From Glandiceps talaboti (lineage: Eukaryota; Hemichordata; Enteropneusta; Spengelidae): a stretch of 64,000 nt of DNA. Positions 1 to 41,857 of the stretch are shown here, in pieces. The position numbers were made by a program, and so were the translations under genes. How positions within the stretch are numbered: position 1 is the stretch's first letter; each line of letters starts with the position of its first letter. The DNA is taken from assembly GCF_964340395.1 (NCBI RefSeq), contig NC_135561.1, positions 11,158,732 to 11,222,731 of the forward strand. Reading direction: 5' to 3'. The notes beneath the pieces were generated by a model. It saw only the letters and a list, made by a program, of their open reading frames with translations. It searched no databases and was not told the DNA's origin.

Positions 1-900
1 AGTTAATATTGTTGACTGTCTGACATAGCACTACCTATGGTGATACTAAAAATAATATAATTAATTCTAGTTTCAATAATCGATTGCAAACAGCTGATTG
101 TTCACATGTTTACCCTACATGTACATGTGTATTTTCTGTTTTATGCAGTATTGTACTCTAAATAATACCCAATATTTTTAAATAAAATATATAATGTCAT
201 CATCAATCAACTTTTTTTGTGCTTTTTCTTGTTGACGTAATATTTTCATCATGTTTCATTTTCTAAATTTCTTCTCAAAGACAAAATTTGGTCAATATTG
301 TAAAACTCAATAATTTTACATGTAATTAGGCCAAACATTTTCTGCATTTCCAATATTAGTGTGATATCTTCATTGTTTTTAAGTACATTGTACCGTACCA
401 TTTTTTTGAATTAACAATTTTACACCAATTCAGTAACTAGTGTTTCTGTGAAAAAACCCAGCTGACTTCACCATGAACACATGGCAAACATGTCACAGCA
501 TAAAATGTCTACAAAATTATGCAAAGCAGCATAGTAATTGGTAATACTTGTTATACGAACAATGCATTACAGTAGGTACGTAAAACCTATATTTCATCTG
601 CCATTTATTACCAATAATAGCATTAGCACAGTCACCTGTTTTATTGATATCACGATAAATTGCTGGTATGGAGTATTTCTATGAAGTATTAAAAACATAT
701 GTTACATATGACATGAGTGTTTGTTTTGAATGAACAGTGTTTTTGTTATGCAGCATATATGGAGTTTAGTACACTCTACTGATAACTATGAAAGTTTGAC
801 CAGATTTCTCCCTTTTTCTTCCTGCAGTTCTCCAAATTTAGCAAACACACCACTAGAATAATACATTAGAATGCAGTCAGCTGTAACAATATGCATTAAT

Positions 901-943
901 TGTTTGTTTGTCTGTTTGTTTGTTTGTTTGTTTGTTTGTTTGT
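901..943 (+). repeat. (TTTG)n microsatellite
   Basis: About ten TTTG units with one TCTG change. Similar short tracts occur at 59595-59615. Confidence 0.9.
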
Positions 944-1725
944 GAAATGTAAAAATGTAAAGTGTAAATTCAGACTACGATTAATTTAACTTCAGACATG
1001 ATAAGTGATTGTCTGGTAAGAAGTTGATTGTTGATTCAAAACAACAGAAAAGTGAATCCTTATGACTGCTGGTAAGATAACACTAATGTGAAGACATGGC
1101 ATTGCAAAGAACTAAATGTACACTACAGTACAATCTGATTAAAAATCTGATGTAGTGTACACGTCACAATTTCTTTTTGGCTGTTACGTTTACTGTCATT
1201 TGTTCTTTTGTGAGCGCTTGTTACATATACCTGAAACAAAACCATAGGTTTTGCCGAACCCAATCTTGTACTTACCAGTAGCCAATCAGAGTCTGTCTAA
1301 CAATAATAAAACTCTACATTCGAAATTGAAAGACCATCAAAAAAACAATAACAATAACATTCTTGTCTGTGCCTGAGTTCTTTTTTTGAACAGAGCACTC
1401 TGAAGTACTGTACCCATATGTTTCGGCCCATTACGTGTCCAGATAAGTAAAATGATATGACATTTCTTATACAATGTATTATGTTCTAATATTTCGTATA
1501 TACTAAAGATTATATCATGCATGAGCCAAGTTGAACAAAAAATATGGAATATATACTCTGGTCGTTCTATGTCATGACAATGCATATCTATCAATGTATC
1601 ATATCACGATGATGTGTGTCTATCTCACGGGTTCTGCTGTATTCAGAATATGAGTCAAAACGTTCAAAATTACCAATACTTTCCCTGATTTTATTTTGCT
1701 ATTACTGGCGCTGGTATAATTATGC

Positions 1726-1870
1726 TATTCTCCAATAATTTTCTTCATTCAGCCAAAAAATACTCATGACCTAAGGGTTGTCACTACTCATTTAGCGACT
1801 TGTAGTGGCAAGGGCCCCTTAGGTCATTCATATTTTCCCTGGCTGAACAAAGAAAAATATTGGGGAATAA
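1726..1870. mobile_element. Foldback element family C, copy 1
   Basis: Arms CATTCAGCC...ATGACCTAAGG and CCTTAGGTCAT...GGCTGAA are inverted; outer ends resemble TTATTCCCCAATATTTT. Boundaries are approximate and no target duplication is clear. Confidence 0.55.
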
Positions 1871-2282
1871 CACCTGTGAATGCATTGTATGAAAACTATG
1901 GTTTTATTTTATAGGATAAATTTTCATTTAAACCAAATCCATACTGCAAACTTAATTTAGTAATTATCCTATCGCCCCTGGCAACAAACTCATTCTGCCT
2001 GGTCCATTTCATATAATATAATTATCTTTATTCACAATGATATCATAAATAAACTGAAGGTAATAGACATTAACAAGCTGACACATCATCTACGTAATAA
2101 ATGTAATATTTTGGCTGAGGAAAATAAAGAATTAGATTATGTGATGTATGATTGTACACATTGTTATAAAACCATATGGTCTCAATACAGATATTAATAC
2201 AAATATGTAACAATACACAAAGTAGATCAATGGCCTGAGTATGCAATAGGCATATATTAATATTTGTATTCAAGCTATGGAG

Positions 2283-2637
2283 TTAGGGTTAGCATCAGTG
2301 TGGTCTGGATACCAACATGGTTTCTAACTGTGAGTGGAGTAGACTGTTAATAGTCATTTGTGCCTTTTTGCTACGTTTTAAGTAAAACTAAAATTTGTCG
2401 CCTCGCTCCGATCTGGAGCAATACTATAACCGTGTACTGATAGCAACAACGAGTACCGGAGACACGAGCTGTGTCTCCGGCACTCGCTGTTCCTATCAGT
2501 AAACAGTATTGCTCCGGATTGGAGCAAGGCGATGACTTTAGTTTTACATAAAATGTAGCAAAAAAGCATGAACAACTATTGACAGTCTATGAGTGCAGAT
2601 GTAACATAACGATACTTTATAGTAACTAGACAAGCGT
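2283..2637 (+). repeat. Dispersed repeat interrupted by a MITE
   Basis: TGGTCTGGAT...TTTCTAACTGTGAGTGGAG before the MITE, and TGTAAC...AACTAGACAAG after it, together match the continuous sequence at 15348-15430. Further parts of the family occur at 18946-18976 (reverse) and 28141-28180. Confidence 0.65.
2340..2589. mobile_element. Foldback MITE family A, copy 1 (250 bp, 9-bp target duplication)
   Basis: The ends are inverted copies starting TAGACTGT and continuing through GCCTTTTTGCTAC-like sequence; most of the element folds back on itself. It is flanked by TGAGTGGAG (2331-2339) and TGAGTGCAG (2590-2598), a 9-bp duplication with one change. It has no coding capacity. A related uninterrupted sequence at 15.36-15.43 kb shows the empty site. 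Nine-base duplications fit Mutator-like elements, but the superfamily is inferred. Confidence 0.85.
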
Positions 2638-2811
2638 CAGTTTGCCCTCTAATGCTAGCCAAATTTTGCTGTTCTGGGTCAGTATGATAAAAACTGGCAT
2701 TTCTTGTGAGTCACCAAATAGGAAGAGATAGGAGAACACCAAATTTTGGTGCATCACTAGAAATTGTGTGCATCAGTGGTACATCAAATTGGCTTTATAG
2801 AGGACACACTG
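2638..2811. mobile_element. hAT-like MITE, second copy (reverse orientation, no clear duplication)
   Basis: It starts CAGTTTGCCCTCTA and ends AGAGGACACACTG. The interior matches the element at 55618 in reverse (AAAACTGGCATTTCTTGTGAGT, ACACCAAATTTTGGTG blocks). The flanks ACAAGCGT and GTTAACAG do not match, so this copy may be old or rearranged. Confidence 0.7.
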
Positions 2812-5633
2812 GTTAACAGAGAGAGGTATAACTCACTTCCATGGAGTTACATTTGATATAAATGGTTAGGCAGTATTTTGCTTTAATAGGTGTAGGAACC
2901 CTGGAATGTCATGTGTGTGTAGGTGGGGGAATGGAAGGGCATTATGGAGGGGGATGGGGAGGGGGGTGGGGGCGAAGTTAGGAATATGACCCCTTAACAA
3001 CATAAGGCAAATTATTGGTATCAATCATTATAGGAAGACTTTTAGTGATTTCTATTTACAATATCTAAAATAAGGCAAGAATTGCATATCCTATCATTTA
3101 TGATAACAATGGATTATACTAGAAACAATGGTCAAACCAGGAAGTGATCCTCAGCTGTACATCATACCTGTATACTATTATCCAAACACTGACATTGCTT
3201 TGTTTGCTTTTTCATGCAGAATAGCAGAACACAACCTAGAGATTCATATATGGTTGTATGTGTTTAAAACTCTTCTTTGCATTGACATATTATAAGTCTA
3301 GAGTGTCCCTCCACTTCATTTGTGTGTCAAGACTAAAAGTATTTCATTTCAACTTTGTATTGTATTTTATTGCATTTCATAAGATAACCAGGTTGAATAT
3401 TTGGATAATAGTGTTATAAGATATACACAATTATTGTACCTGAGTTCAGCAGAGTTGTTTTATTATAGTGTTCAAAACAACAAAATATCTTCAGATTAAA
3501 AAGCCAATGGATAGCCTTTAGACTATAGTAGAAGGCTTAAAATGGCTTGTATCCATGACAACACTACACTGGCTGGAGAACAAGCATAGCAGGAGTCACG
3601 GTTTCAGTGAGAGTAGACAGGCTATAGGGGACTTTATCCTGATCAGACCAGGGATGCATGTTTACTAATAGTATGGATAGTAATTGTTGTATACATCCAT
3701 GGTCACACATTTCAGTGCACTGGGACAAACAATCAATTTGTTATATAACAAGATGTTTATTTATATGAAGGCAAACTGTCTAGCCTACAAGGTCACAGTG
3801 CCTACACATGTTTGTCTGCCAGTACACCACTGTGTGCACCAGTAACATATGTGTGAAATAGTTGTACATTCTGAATATAAGGAGATTGCACTGTTGTAGA
3901 TAGGGTGAGGCCCTTACACACATTACACAATAGTAGTAAACACAGCCATATTGTTACTCATTCATAAGTTGTACACTGTCAATGGGTTAACAATGGAATT
4001 ACACCTATCCTAGATTAGATGTGATTTGCACAGAGATAACACTGGGTGAAAGATTAAAGACAGAAATTGATGTCAAATTCAGGGTTTCATCCCTGGTTCA
4101 ACACTGTTGGCTCAATAGCAAGCTGGACAAGTTATATAAAAGTTGTCTACCCCCTACAAAGCTCTTTTTAAGCATAGGTATTGATCAGTTGCTGAGACAT
4201 TTGGGTCAAACAAATGGTGTATGTGGCCAGTAAATCCTGAGGTACATTTTGGAGTAAAGGGTACATGGATAGAGCATGGATGGATCTATCATTGAGATAT
4301 ATAGATCTATCCATGAATGGGGTTATACCTCATTGTCTAATATTACTACTTGACACGTTTTAGTCAAGTCTGGGAACTGATTTCTGTTCATTGTCAGATA
4401 TAAACATGCACTTTAACATACCATGTCCTAATACATCAATGAACATACTAACTTGAACAGTAATTATTCACTGAAATAGTGTACTAAATGTGCTACCTAG
4501 ATTTTCATAAAATTTGTCATGAAAAAAAATGGACGAATAATTACTAGTTTGTGCATGATCATAGCTTTGCTTAATTTTATCACTTCGTTTTGATTGTAAA
4601 TATTCCTCTTATCCAGTTGTTGGCTTCCCAATTTTTCTGCAGGTACATTGACTGGGTGTTTAATCTATTGGGGTATTGTTATGTTAATTAGGCAATTTAC
4701 ATGTCTTTCCTGTGTGTGTCTGGTGAACTTTGTGTCTGAACATACGGTACCTTTACAACTATCAAATGTCTAGCACGGTTCCCTTTTAGCATATGCCACG
4801 TTGTACTTCACCTATTGGTAGCACCTATCATTAACTTCACGTGTGATAGCAACTGCTCAATGGCAACCATCGTGATTGGATCGGGTCAACGACCGCGAGA
4901 TATTTGTACTGTAGCATACATGCTCACTAATGCAGTGTTACATAACACATACAAAACCCTGCAAAAAATGTGCAAATCTCTGCATACAAATGTGCACATG
5001 CAAGCTTTTCGTGCATACCTTAAGATTACGTATAATGTTTTAATACATTCAAACAAAGTCACGCGTGAATTTCGAGAGTGTTCGTTCGTGTATGGCGTAC
5101 ATATGAATTGAATTGAATTACATAAGATAACACACATGATTGATACAGCTGTGTCTTTTTAAAAACTTGACGCTTTAGGTGAAGTCAATTTGCATCTTCA
5201 TACTTATACGGTATATCTATTTGGTTGATCGTTAAACAATAAAAATATATATTTATGGCGTTGGATTACACTCTGGGGAAATCTGACACCGGAACAGCGT
5301 GGTCAGAGAGTATAAAGTTAGGCTGGCCATTGATCTTTTCAGCAAACTTTACACGTTGCACGGAAGTGAATTTTCTGGAACCTCTTGGACAGAACTCCAC
5401 AGTCAAAATCCAAGAGAGGCCCTTGTTGATACATCTACATCATAACTGACCCTGTAGCACAATGCATGGTAAAGGAATTTTGACAAACTATGGATTTCAA
5501 GTGATTGAAGATGTTGTTATAGCGGAAGTGTCCTGAGGCACTGGGACTGAGGAGATAGATAGGGATTCACGGCGAGATGAGTATACAACAACACTCACAG
5601 CATGTATGGCGGATCTGAGAATTCAAAACTCAC

Positions 5634-5691
5634 CTTTCTTCTCTTGGCCATTTCTATGTTTAGTCTTCCTTTTTCTTGCGCTTTGCTCCAT
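5634..5691 (-). CDS. Possible first coding exon of a divergent minus-strand gene (unrecognised)
   Basis: On the minus strand an ATG with A at -3 and G at +4 (5691) opens 19 codons, very basic (MEQSARKRKTKHRNGQEKK), running into a consensus donor G|GTGAGT. The segment lies about 0.8 kb upstream of NKAIN exon 1 in a stretch with more CpG than the rest. I recognise no family and find no downstream exon on this strand within 1-5600, so the gene, if real, continues outside the window. It could be chance. Confidence 0.22.
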
Positions 5692-5888
5692 GTTTGCTGG
5701 GATGAGACAGCTGGCAGACGACAGTTAGGTGTAGACTGATATACGTATGAATGAAGCTGAAGTGACCAGCAGATTGATAGATCCTGCACGTACCTCGATC
5801 CAAACTGTGGACGCAATGAAATGCAACAGCGCCGTCAAACTTAGTCCGAGAAAATATAGGAAATGAAAAACGTGTAAGTAACAAATCA

Positions 5889-5901
5889 ACACTAGAGGGC
5901 G
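5889..5901 (+). promoter_or_regulatory. CTCF-like motif upstream of NKAIN
   Basis: ACACTAGAGGGCG, one base off the CTCF core, about 590 bases before the NKAIN start codon. The same CACTAGAGGGCG string recurs at 36 kb near the end of the gene. Confidence 0.35.
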
Positions 5902-6483
5902 ATCAACTGCATGCACAGCCGACCGGCCAGCTCCCAACCCAAACTACTAAACAGTTTTTCACATCCAGTACTGTACAGTAATGTTTAGATCATTTTTTTT
6001 TTTCGATTTTGATATTGCGTTTCACAATATTTTTCGCCTGTAAATGAAGACCTTGGAATATTGACTGCACTTGTTATGTTCTGTACATTGATTGAATCCT
6101 TGAAACGATTTCCATATTTGGTAACAGGGTTTCCCCACAATAGATCCATCCGCATAAAGCCAAAAGTTTGAAAACAGGAACTATACTTCTCTTTAAAAAT
6201 TTATTTACACAGAATTGTACTTTTAAAATAAAACAGTCGTTCCTATCGAAAAAAAGGGCAGTGTAAGAAAGGTTACTCGTCCTAATATCCAAAGTCCACG
6301 AGAACTACTTTGAGGATGCGTACTTAGATACGACTTAGGTGTGCTAAGGATAAACATTGAAAAAGTATAATGAAACCATAAATGTGTATCGGTTGACCGT
6401 TCACAGAGCCCACCAAGTTGTAGTCGACTTGAGATTATTTTTTTACGGAGCTTTGCCAAATTGATACCAGGACAGCGTCAAGA

Positions 6484-37169
<30,686 letters not shown>

Positions 37170-37178
<9 letters not shown>

Positions 37179-37350
37179 ACATGTGGACATCATGTGGACG
37201 TCACACAAGCAAAACTGAATATCATGTGGACATCATGTGTACAAAACAGACCATCGTGTAGACATCATTTGGACAAAATTGAACGTCATGTGGACATCTT
37301 GAGAACATTCATAGACATCTTGTGAATGCCATATGAACATCTTGTGGACC
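37170..37350 (+). repeat. Degenerate GTGGACATC repeats after the NKAIN stop
   Basis: ATGTGGACATCATGTGGAC and variants (ATCATGTGG, GTAGACATCATTTGG, CTTGTGGACC) recur about ten times directly after the stop codon, so they lie in the presumed 3'UTR. Confidence 0.65.
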
Positions 37351-39045
37351 TCACAATTTTACATACCACCAATGGCATTCCAAAACAAAAGTTTCCTGGT
37401 CAAAAAAAAAAGTACATTTTGATGTAGAAATGACTGTGAAAAGTGTATATTTGTGTATTTGTGGACATCATTGTTATGATGTGGAAGTATTCATGGATAC
37501 TTGTGTGTTTCATCTGAATATGGAAACCTACCAACAGCTCCAAGCATGTTGAAGTAGAGAGAAGACATGTTCCATATTGGGAGATGTTATCAGTACCAGG
37601 AAACAAAGACAAGCTCAGTGCATTGAACGATGTGAAGATGACTTTACAGTACATTATATAAAACATATATATTTTTGTTTTTTCTAACATCAGCTATTTA
37701 CCTCATTAACACTAATGTACAGAGACTATACATCGAGTAGTACCGAAGTGAGGGGGATACATGCAGTAAAGAAAATGTAAGCACTGCAAGTTTGTAGAAT
37801 TTTATATTTACTTTTAGTCTTGCAAAAATGTAGTTATTATATTCGTAGGAGTATACATATTTCTAGGCCTTGAATTTAAGCAGACACAACTGAGAAACTA
37901 CAAAGAACTATCTACTATTCAGAAATTGAAAACGTTTTAATCTAAATGCAGGATTTTTGTTTTCACGACAAATTTAAGGATTTTGTCAATTTTGAAGTTG
38001 ACCTTTGACCTTTGTGTCATGAGGAAGCAAAGTAATGCTAAGTTCTAAGTGAGTATAAGATTTTATAGAAGTTCATAGAGAGTAACAATTTCTGTTCAAA
38101 AGAAAGTGAGCTGAAATAATAAGAAATAACAATTTGCAAGAAGGTTGGGGAACCCCCGGTAAGAGAAAGGGGGAACATCGTATAAAGTGGCATAGCTTCC
38201 AATACATTGTACAATAATTTTGGTGGGGAGCCCCTGGTAGATTTACCTGTTTACCGCCCTCAACAAAAGCGCTGATTTCTGTTCAATGGAAAGGTCGTAT
38301 TTTCTTAATGATATCAGAAATGTAATGTTTATGTTAGTTGAGTTTGAAGGAAGAAGATATAAAGAAACTAAAATTATCTAACTTTTGAAATAAAGGCTCA
38401 GAGTAAAACGGCCAAATCAGTCAAAATTATCAACTGTTAGATTTTCTTGGCGACCGGACATCTAAGTTTACCGTTATCAGTAGGGATTATCATATGCAAA
38501 ATAACATAGTTTCAAAGGAAATACTGCAGTTGTGGGTCCTGTTGGTGGAGGGTCTATGGTTTAAACCTGACGTAACATTTGACTTGGTTTGCAGGTTAAA
38601 ATAAAATAATAATACTGACTAAGTTTTAGAGCACAGAAACTTTGAAGACCAACTCATTCAACATGTTGTCTCTGTTTTGATAAGAAACCCTTCAATTGTA
38701 GTACATTAGGGTGTACCAAAACTCACTGTGACAGTAAACAGGGTGGTCAGCCTACTTGTATGTGTTACACGTTTAGCTCCATTTAGTGAAAGTGGACATT
38801 GTTGATGTAGTAGGAATGTGTGTTGTATAGAGTTATCAAGTTATTAGAAGTATAGAACATAGACTCAGGTCTATTTAGTGTAGATGAATTATAGTGTGTA
38901 CAATAGTAATAACAAAGAGTACAGCCTTTGTATAGTCCATACATACCAATTGTCTGCTGATTACTCTCTGCATACATACATAAAACATACACATATACTT
39001 ATATTAAGATATATATTTGGGTATGAATGTGTAATATGTCTGTCT

Positions 39046-39272
39046 CTATGTATGTATGTATGTATGTATGCATGCATGCATGCATGCATGCATACATACA
39101 TACATACATACATACATACATACATACATACATACATACATACATACATACATACATACATACATACATACATAGAGACAGACATACATACATACATACA
39201 TACATACATACATACATACAGACAGACAGACAGACAGACAGACAGGCAGGCATACACACACACACACGCGCA

Positions 39273-39309
<37 letters not shown>
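39046..39309 (+). repeat. Compound microsatellite (TATG, GCAT, CATA, GACA, CA)
   Basis: The arrays follow one another without a break. The TATG/CATA switch makes an inverted repeat whose outer ends TGTCTGTCTCTATG and CATAGAGACAGACA also match. Confidence 0.95.
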
Positions 39310-39311
<2 letters not shown>

Positions 39312-40239
39312 GCCGTCATTATACTGTAGATGGTTACCATGTAGTAAAAGAAACCGATAGTGTATTCAGTATTAAAGTGAAAATTGGTATAAAAATTGAT
39401 ATGGTCAATTGTAGAACATATCATATAGTGTGAGGGCAGCAGACAAATGGGCCACCAGGACATTACAAAGATCTTTCTATATACTAAACTGCCAGTCTTT
39501 TAAATAACAAGTAAGGAGATAAGTGTTGTTTTGTAGTAACGTTCCTGATTTGCAGTTCCTAATGTATGCTTGCAAACTTTCCTGTTCATCTTTCTAACGG
39601 TGATGTAACTGTGTTTGTCAGTAAATGTCTGCCACTTTTTATATGTAGTGAGTATTTCATCAGAAGCTCCAAAAAAAATGGTAAAAATCGGTTGAAATTT
39701 GTCGAAGAAAAAATGTGAAATGCAATTTCGTTCAGCATTAACATAGCATCAGTTATGTCTTGTGGTATAAAGCTTGGTTCACATTTCACTGCCAATATTT
39801 TATTAACTTCTTATTTTTCTAATATAAAAAAAAAACATCTAAAGTACTACTATTCCAGTACAAAACCTTGTGTGCAACTTTCAATTTATTTAACAACTAA
39901 TGAAATGACATTTGACTGAGAATGAAAACATGAAAATTTCATAATATAAAACAAGATGGTAGCCGAAAGTTGTTAAATAGTAGGAGACAAAAAATGGTAT
40001 GTGATGATTTATGTTCAGTCATCATAGTTTAAAATTAGTCACTTGCAAAATATTAATAAATAATTTAATGCTATTGTATGGCTTCACTTTGATCAAGATT
40101 TGGAAGTTTCCAATATTGGGCTTCATATCAACTTTCAAATGCCCACCACAGGTGACATTTCAAGTGTACTTTTTCAGCTACAATTTTCTGTTGATTTTCA
40201 TTGGTCTATAACAGACTACCACTTTATAAATTGGGTAGT

Positions 40240-40712
40240 CTAGATAGTATTATGATGTCTAGCAGTCATGTGTCCTGGACTACTGCTAATTTGCTAGTCT
40301 AGATACAATCTATGTCATGTGTCCTGGACTACTCCTAATTTGCTAGTCTAGATACAATCTATGTGCCCCAGACTACTGCTAATTTGCTAGTCTAGATACA
40401 ATCTATGTGCCCCAGACTACTGCTAATTTGCTAGTCTAGATACAATCTATGTCATGTGTCCTGGACTACTGCTAATTTGCTAGTCTAGATACAATCTATG
40501 TCATGTGTCCTGGACTACTGCTAATTTGCTAGTCTAGATACAATCTATGTCATGTGTCCTGGACTACTGCTAATTTGCTAGTCTAGATTCAATCTATGTG
40601 TCCTGGACTACTGCTAATTTGCTAGTCTAGATACAATCTATGTCATGTGTCCTGGACTACTGCTAATTTGCTAGTCTAGATACAATCTATGTGCCCTGGA
40701 CTACTGCTTATT
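40240..40712 (+). repeat. Minisatellite, nine copies of 43-49 bp
   Basis: Unit: TGTCCTGGACTACTGCTAAT, TTGCTAGTCTAGATACAATC, TATGTCATG. Copies are nearly identical; some lack the CATGTGT segment or have GCCCCAGAC instead. Confidence 0.93.
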
Positions 40713-41481
40713 TTGAGCCCAGAGAGATGAAAATGGTCAATGTACATTATACTTTAGAAAGAAAATTGTTAGTTTTCCTCGATATTGGCTCGTATAAGTC
40801 CTCGTATGATTAGTGATGTAACCTATGAAGAAAGTTGTCTTTTTTGTAAATTATTTGTATATACTCACATTGGAATATTTTCTGTTTGTATTCTTGATTT
40901 TAATAATATCACAACTCTGAATATAGTCAGTTTTAGTAAACAAGTTTCATAATATTACAATGAAATTATAGTTTACTTTATATTACACCTTACACAGATA
41001 AATAGTACTCTGGAAGTTTGTATATTCATAGGGTTTATTATGTTTGCTGGAATTTCATCAGTTTTACGTGAATTTTATCATTTCTGACTACAACAGACAT
41101 ACATAGAACACTTGGAAGTTCGTAAAATGTATTTTTTATTAGAATTTATATTAGCAGAAGAGAGACATCTTTGAAGATATTGGTCTAGCATAGACAAGCA
41201 GTTTTCAAAATTTACATCAAGTACAAGAAATGTGTCACTGTTTAATGATGAAATATGTTTTAATAGATTGAGTCATATTCAGCCGAGTAGAATAAACAAA
41301 GATGTGTTACTCAAGTGACTTTAAGGTATATTGCACCTTGGGGACAAATTTCTGAGAAAAAATCTTTCCATACTTTGCCATTTAGAAGCATGTGTCTGGT
41401 CCTTTTGAAATAAAAGAAATTTGGAGATCCGCAATCTTGTTTTCAAGGAAATTGACAATCTTTTATTTTCCCATAGCATTA

Positions 41482-41857
41482 TAGTCTCGGTTACCCAGAC
41501 TCTCACCGCTAGGGGGCTCATCCACGAGACCACCCAGACAAGAGTCTGGGCAAACCACATTTCAACTACCCCACGCCGGAAGTCACACATTACATTTCTT
41601 CCAAGTCATAACAAATGGGCTTACGAGACCTGTTTGTTGTAGTTGAAATGTATCACTCGCTTGAGAAGTGATAACTTGTCGTGAAAGTACCTAAATCGTT
41701 TAGCCTGCAATGTTGGGCATGAAGTATTCCCCAGCATGCACTGCTCTAGAAGCTTCTTCCTGTGCGGGGTAGTTGAAACATGGTTTCCCCAGACTCTAGT
41801 TTGGGGTGGTCTCGTAAGCAGAGCCCCCAGCAGTGAGATTCTGTGTAACCGAGACTA
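41482..41857. mobile_element. Foldback MITE family B, copy 1 (376 bp)
   Basis: The terminal 13 bases TAGTCTCGGTTAC are perfectly inverted at the right end, and similarity between the arms continues inward through CAGACTCTCACCGCTAGGGGGCTC-like sequence. The flanks ATAGCATTA (41473-41481) and ATAGCGTTA (41858-41866) form a 9-bp duplication with one change. No coding capacity; open frames inside are by-products of the palindrome. Confidence 0.87.

Larger units (their letters stand above)
1..6483. other. Intergenic DNA upstream of NKAIN
   Basis: No gene is supported here apart from the doubtful minus-strand exon near 5.65 kb. It holds a (TTTG)n tract at 901-943, foldback elements at 1726-1870 and 2340-2589, a hAT-like element at 2638-2811, a G-rich block near 2.95 kb and a short inverted repeat around 4264-4316. 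From about 4.8 kb on, CpG becomes more frequent towards the NKAIN start. Confidence 0.6.

Noticed and set aside
4815-5137. 98- and 83-codon overlapping frames in a CpG-containing stretch
   Set aside because: Frames on opposite strands over the same bases, no homology, no clear splice sites.
41321-41642. Frames of 73-89 codons on both strands
   Set aside because: They fall in the palindromic arms of the family B MITE and its flank; a similar frame appears in the second copy at 63.4 kb.
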